From Actinomycetota bacterium (GTDB lineage: Bacteria > Actinomycetota > Humimicrobiia > Humimicrobiales > Humimicrobiaceae), in the NCBI GenBank assembly GCA_022865545.1, contig JALHTA010000183.1, positions 1 to 9,188 on the forward strand: a stretch of 9,188 nucleotides of DNA, written 5' to 3'. Positions 7,062 through 9,188 of the stretch are shown here, piece after piece. The notes beneath the pieces are model-generated. The model did not search any database. It saw only the letters and a program-made list of their open reading frames with translations, and was not told where the DNA came from. The translations under genes were made by a program, and so were the position numbers. Every line of letters starts with the position of its first letter. Within the stretch, counting starts at the first letter, position 1.

Positions 7062-7895
7062 ATGAAAGATCATATAATCAAGTCCAATGGCAATCTGGAG
7101 ACTTTTAATGAGGATAAGATAATCACCTCCCTTATTAAGGCAGGAGCGACACCTGAGCAAGCCAGCGGGGTCCTGGATTATTTGAAACCTGAGATAAGTG
7201 AAGGAGCAAGTACCGAAGATATCCACAATCTGGCACTTCAGCATCTTAGCAAGGTAGAACATAAGCTTGCCCTGAAATACTCGCTAAAAAGGGCAATGAT
7301 GAGTATGGGCCCACAGGGTTTTGTCTTTGAAAAATATATTGCAAAGATCCTTGATAAATATGGATATAGCACAAAGGTTGGACAGATCCTCAAAGGTTGT
7401 TGCGTTGATCATGAGGTAGATGTAGTTGCTAAAAAAGACAATATGGTCTTTTTTATTGAAAGTAAATATCATAATCACAGAGGTATATACTCAGATGTAA
7501 AGACTGCACTTTATGTGCATGCCCGTTTTGTAGACATCGAAAAAGCGATCAAGAAGAAGGACTCTAATAATATTCATTATTATGGCTGGCTGGTCACGAA
7601 TACGAAAGCCACTTCAGAAGCTGTAAAATACGCTTCATGCGTAAAGTTAAAAGTACTGGCCTGGCAGTATCCGGAAGTTAAAAACCTCCAGTACTATATT
7701 GAGAAAAAGAAATTGTATCCTATAAGCATCCTCACCACTATTACCAAAAACCAGAAAGAAGTATTATTTGATTCCGGCGTCCTTCTTGTCCAGGAACTTG
7801 TCTCTATGGATGCTGATGAGATAATGCGTTTATTATCTATTAAGAAGATCAATACAATGAAGATCTTAAACGAGATAGAGATACTACTTGGCTAA
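7062..7895 (+). CDS. ATP-cone domain fused to a PD-(D/E)XK (Mrr-like) nuclease
   Basis: The 277-residue cytoplasmic protein has two recognisable parts. Residues 3-80 (IIKSNGNLETFNEDKIITSLIKAG ... ALKYSLKRAMM in outline) match the ATP-cone fold that binds ATP or dATP in ribonucleotide reductase and NrdR. Residues 82-160 form a restriction-endonuclease-like core: GPQGFVFEKYIAKIL (Glu90), VDHEVDVVA with the catalytic Asp120, then FFIESKYHNHRG with Glu133-x-Lys135, and the conserved TALYVHARFVDI helix. All expected PD-(D/E)XK residues are present, so it is probably active on DNA. The C-terminus (MDADEIMRLLSIKKINTMKILNEIE) resembles a helix-hairpin-helix tail. There is no methyltransferase or specificity subunit beside it, so it is not a normal restriction system. 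Proteins of this layout are annotated in various bacteria, but I know no function. It stands alone, ending inside the rnpB fragment at 7893. Confidence 0.85.
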   Translation: MKDHIIKSNGNLETFNEDKIITSLIKAGATPEQASGVLDYLKPEISEGASTEDIHNLALQHLSKVEHKLALKYSLKRAMMSMGPQGFVFEKYIAKILDKYGYSTKVGQILKGCCVDHEVDVVAKKDNMVFFIESKYHNHRGIYSDVKTALYVHARFVDIEKAIKKKDSNNIHYYGWLVTNTKATSEAVKYASCVKLKVLAWQYPEVKNLQYYIEKKKLYPISILTTITKNQKEVLFDSGVLLVQELVSMDADEIMRLLSIKKINTMKILNEIEILLG

Positions 7896-7924
7896 TCGGG
7901 GTCAGTCTATAAGCCGGGTACTGT
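7893..7924 (-). ncRNA. rnpB: 3'-end fragment of RNase P RNA (rnpB remnant)
   Basis: On the minus strand 7924-7909 reads ACAGTACCCGGCTTAT, differing by one base from the highly conserved 3' element ACAGAACCCGGCTTAT that pairs with the 5' strand of helix P4. It is followed by AGACTGACCCC, as expected for the 3' strand of helix P1. The 5' elements (GAGGAAAGTCC and others) are absent from the window on this strand; the space where they should lie is taken by the recombinase gene. It is therefore a fragment, not a working gene. A duplicated RNA 3' end beside a tyrosine recombinase is the usual trace of site-specific integration, so this is a likely attachment site. The TAA of the nuclease gene (7893-7895) overlaps its end. 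Confidence 0.6.
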
Positions 7925-7947
7925 ACTAAATAAGAACAAATTCCCCG

Positions 7948-7980
7948 GTTTGCCTTGGAAAGGTAAGGTTTAAGGCAAAC
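7948..7980. repeat. 9-bp inverted repeat ending at the recombinase start codon
   Basis: GTTTGCCTT (7948-7956) and AAGGCAAAC (7972-7980) are perfect reverse complements around a 15-base centre. The right arm touches the ATG at 7981 and contains AAGG (7972-7975), the best ribosome binding site for the recombinase. In RNA a hairpin would hide that site; in DNA the arms could be recombinase or regulator binding sites next to the rnpB fragment. Confidence 0.6.
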
Positions 7981-8862
7981 ATGAGGAATTATATTAATAG
8001 CTTCTTAGACTATTTAAAGATAGAGAAAATAGCCTCAGAAGTGACTTTAAGGGACTATGGGAGAGAACTTTTCAGGCTCCAGGATTATCTCTTATCCACA
8101 GGTATTTCAGATATAAACTTAATTAGTACAAGAATTCTCAGGCAATATATCTACCATGCTAAAGAATCAAGAACCCTTGCCTCTTCTTCTACAGCAAAGA
8201 TGATAGCCATTATAAAGAGCTTTTTTAACTTCCTGGAAGAAGATGAAATAATTATCAAGAATCCTTCCAGGAAAATAAAGGTCCCACCCAAGATTAATAG
8301 AATCCCCCATGTCATGTTAAAGCATGAAGTGGACCTCATTATCCGTTCTGTTGATTTTGCGCCTCTAAGGTACCGTAAAAACGCTATCAGGGACAGGCTG
8401 ATACTAACTCTTCTCTACTATACAGGTGTAAGAAGAAATGAGCTATTGAACTTAAACTGGTCAGATTTAAATCTTTCTAAAAGTACCATGATCATAAGGT
8501 CAGGTAAGGGAAACAAGGACAGATTAATTCCACTTCATAAAAATGTATCTCTTCTACTGGATAGATACCTTGAAGAAAGGCTCCCACTTGTTGACAATTC
8601 CCTCATTATCGGGGAAAGGGGCAGGAGGATGTGCAAGTGTTGTTTTGTTGACCGTCTTAATATGTACCTTGAGATATCAGGACTTAAAAAGAAAGGCTAT
8701 AGTGCCCACAGCTTCAGACACAGTTTTGCTACTCATCTAATTGAATCAGGTGTAGATCTATTTAAGGTTCAGAAACTGCTTGGTCATGCAAGTCTTGATA
8801 CAACAAAGGTTTATATTAATTTTAACAGCTCACAGATGGCAAAAGCTGTAGAGAGGTTATAA
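7981..8862 (+). CDS. Tyrosine recombinase, XerC/XerD-like
   Basis: The 293-residue protein is complete. Residues 1-86 form the SAM-like N-terminal DNA-binding domain (MRNYINSFLDYL...RDYGRELFRLQDYL...IKSFFNFLEED), and 105-285 the catalytic domain. All catalytic residues are present: Arg151 (YTGVRRNELL), Lys176 (SGKGNKDR), His243 and Arg246 (AHSFRHSFATH), His269 (LLGHASL) and Tyr278 (TTKVYINF). It cuts and rejoins DNA through a 3'-phosphotyrosine link in the cytoplasm. The size fits Xer-type enzymes that resolve chromosome dimers, but also small integrases of mobile elements. The adjacent rnpB fragment and the lack of a nearby convincing dif site favour an element integrase; a housekeeping Xer role cannot be excluded. 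The ATG at 7981 has AAGG five bases upstream, inside an inverted repeat. Confidence 0.92.
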   Translation: MRNYINSFLDYLKIEKIASEVTLRDYGRELFRLQDYLLSTGISDINLISTRILRQYIYHAKESRTLASSSTAKMIAIIKSFFNFLEEDEIIIKNPSRKIKVPPKINRIPHVMLKHEVDLIIRSVDFAPLRYRKNAIRDRLILTLLYYTGVRRNELLNLNWSDLNLSKSTMIIRSGKGNKDRLIPLHKNVSLLLDRYLEERLPLVDNSLIIGERGRRMCKCCFVDRLNMYLEISGLKKKGYSAHSFRHSFATHLIESGVDLFKVQKLLGHASLDTTKVYINFNSSQMAKAVERL

Positions 8863-8869
8863 GCAAAGG

Positions 8870-8972
8870 TCTGGACAGTTTTATAATAAAGGTTGATGAT
8901 GGGATACCGGTAAACCCAAGAATGTTTTTACCTTAGAAGAACTTGCCTAACACATTCGTTTAACTGACCAGA
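8870..8972 (+). ncRNA. Possible structured RNA after the recombinase gene
   Basis: TCTGGACAGTT (8870-8880) can pair with AACTGACCAGA (8962-8972) over eleven positions with one central A-A mismatch, closing a loop that contains the hairpin GGTAAA...TTTACC (8910-8933). The right arm also overlaps the left arm of the terminator-like hairpin that follows, so the two folds exclude each other. I match it to no known riboswitch or small RNA. It was found by eye, without a folding calculation. Confidence 0.25.
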
Positions 8973-8998
8973 GTCTATTAATCCCGCTTGGTTTTTTT
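8967..8998 (+). terminator. Weak rho-independent terminator-like hairpin
   Basis: ACCAGAG (8967-8973) pairs with CTTGGT (8987-8992) as a six-pair stem with one bulged G and a 13-base loop, directly followed by six further T residues. It lies about 105 bp after the recombinase stop. The stem is short, so the T-tract is the stronger evidence. Confidence 0.35.
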
Positions 8999-9013
8999 AT
9001 AATATAGATTATG

Positions 9014-9108
9014 GGTACTCTACAACAGATTTTTTTAGTTTTATCTTTTTTATTTACTACCGGAAACTCTGACAAAATAATTTATAAATTCACAGTAAGA
9101 AGAGTACC
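9014..9108. repeat. Inverted repeat GGTACTCT / AGAGTACC enclosing AT-rich DNA
   Basis: GGTACTCT (9014-9021) and AGAGTACC (9101-9108) are perfect 8-bp inverted copies 79 bp apart. The 95-bp unit carries a T-rich core. It could be a small non-autonomous element, an element end or chance. I see no clear flanking target duplication. Confidence 0.3.
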
Positions 9109-9183
9109 TAATTTCTTAAGGTGAAAAGCAAGGCCACCCATTACCTCCCGGATTATTTGTAAGTCTTGTCTGTTCCGATCCAT
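9082..9183 (-). CDS. Tentative 33-codon open frame at the right edge
   Basis: ATG at 9183 opens a 33-codon frame (starting MDRNRQDLQIIREVMGG, ending LLTVNL) to a TAA at 9084-9082. A TAG stands directly before the ATG in the same frame, so it is not simply the end of a longer protein unless the frame has shifted. The composition looks protein-like and amphipathic, but the ribosome binding site region lies outside the window and the frame overlaps the right arm of the 9014-9108 inverted repeat. It may be a small gene, a broken gene tail or nothing. Confidence 0.2.
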   Translation of the reverse strand: MDRNRQDLQIIREVMGGLAFHLKKLGTLLTVNL

Positions 9184-9188
9184 CTACA

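Larger units (their letters stand above)
8863..9188. other. 326-bp stretch without a convincing gene
   Basis: No long frame is open here. The region holds an imperfect long-range stem (8870-8880 with 8962-8972), a smaller hairpin GGTAAA/TTTACC (8910-8915 with 8928-8933), a T-tract (8992-8998), an AT-rich stretch (9023-9055), a second inverted repeat (9014-9021 with 9101-9108) and a 33-codon frame on the minus strand at the right edge. It may carry a small RNA, element-end sequences or gene remnants. Confidence 0.6.

Noticed and set aside
7938..7980. Extension of the rnpB fragment to AAGGCAAACCGGGG, similar to a conserved internal RNase P element
   Set aside because: The match is loose and the distance to the 3' element is far too short; the sequence is better explained as the arm of the inverted repeat.
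8992..9019. dif-like site (ATAA-N6-TTATG) downstream of the Xer-type recombinase
   Set aside because: Only the central ATAA and TTATG match; the left arm is a T-tract and the right arm lacks the usual ending. In AT-rich DNA this core is expected by chance.
8863..9188. Remaining parts of RNase P RNA (CGGTAAACCC near 8909, GCAAGGCCA near 9128, GGTCTGGACA near 8868)
   Set aside because: They lie on the plus strand, opposite to the 3' fragment, in the wrong spacing, and the key GAGGAAAGTCC element is missing on both strands.
1..9188. CRISPR array, tRNA or rRNA genes
   Set aside because: No regularly spaced repeats and no tRNA or rRNA signature motifs were seen on either strand.

Overview
The window is AT-rich, with short intergenic gaps, many AGA/AGG arginine and ATA isoleucine codons, mostly ATG/GTG starts and some strong AGGAGG-type ribosome binding sites. 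A short segment at 7893-7924 (minus strand) matches the universally conserved 3' end of bacterial RNase P RNA, so the host is almost certainly a bacterium. The gene set (DUF362 protein, terpenoid-cyclase-like toroid, APC permease fused to Usp domains, ATP-cone nuclease) suggests a low-GC anaerobic or subsurface lineage, but I cannot name the phylum from the sequence.

Left part, 1-6856, all minus strand. In transcription order: an APC amino-acid permease carrying two C-terminal Usp domains (4538-6856); a small zinc-ribbon protein (4112-4372); a probable lipoprotein with an HExxH metallopeptidase motif and an internally duplicated domain (2395-about 4053, start uncertain); a membrane protein with an 11-residue-repeat amphipathic N-terminus (1341-2267, GTG start with a strong ribosome binding site); an alpha/alpha-toroid protein (318-1268); and a DUF362 protein that overlaps it by ATGA and runs off the left edge (1-321). 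The last three probably form an operon, and the final pair is translationally coupled.

Middle, 6857-7061, is a divergent promoter region. It holds a perfect 20-bp palindrome just upstream of the permease start and a plausible extended -10 promoter for the rightward nuclease gene.

Right part, 7062-9188, plus strand, looks like accessory DNA. An ATP-cone/PD-(D/E)XK nuclease (7062-7895) is followed by an isolated 3' fragment of rnpB on the opposite strand, then a 9-bp inverted repeat that touches the start codon of a complete tyrosine recombinase (7981-8862). A gene fragment of a stable RNA beside a tyrosine recombinase is the classical look of an integration scar. The last 326 bases hold no convincing gene. 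They contain a long-range imperfect stem, a T-tract terminator-like hairpin, a second inverted repeat and one 33-codon open frame.

The items most worth following are the rnpB fragment/recombinase junction, the nucleotide-sensing nuclease beside it, and the duplicated HExxH lipoprotein.
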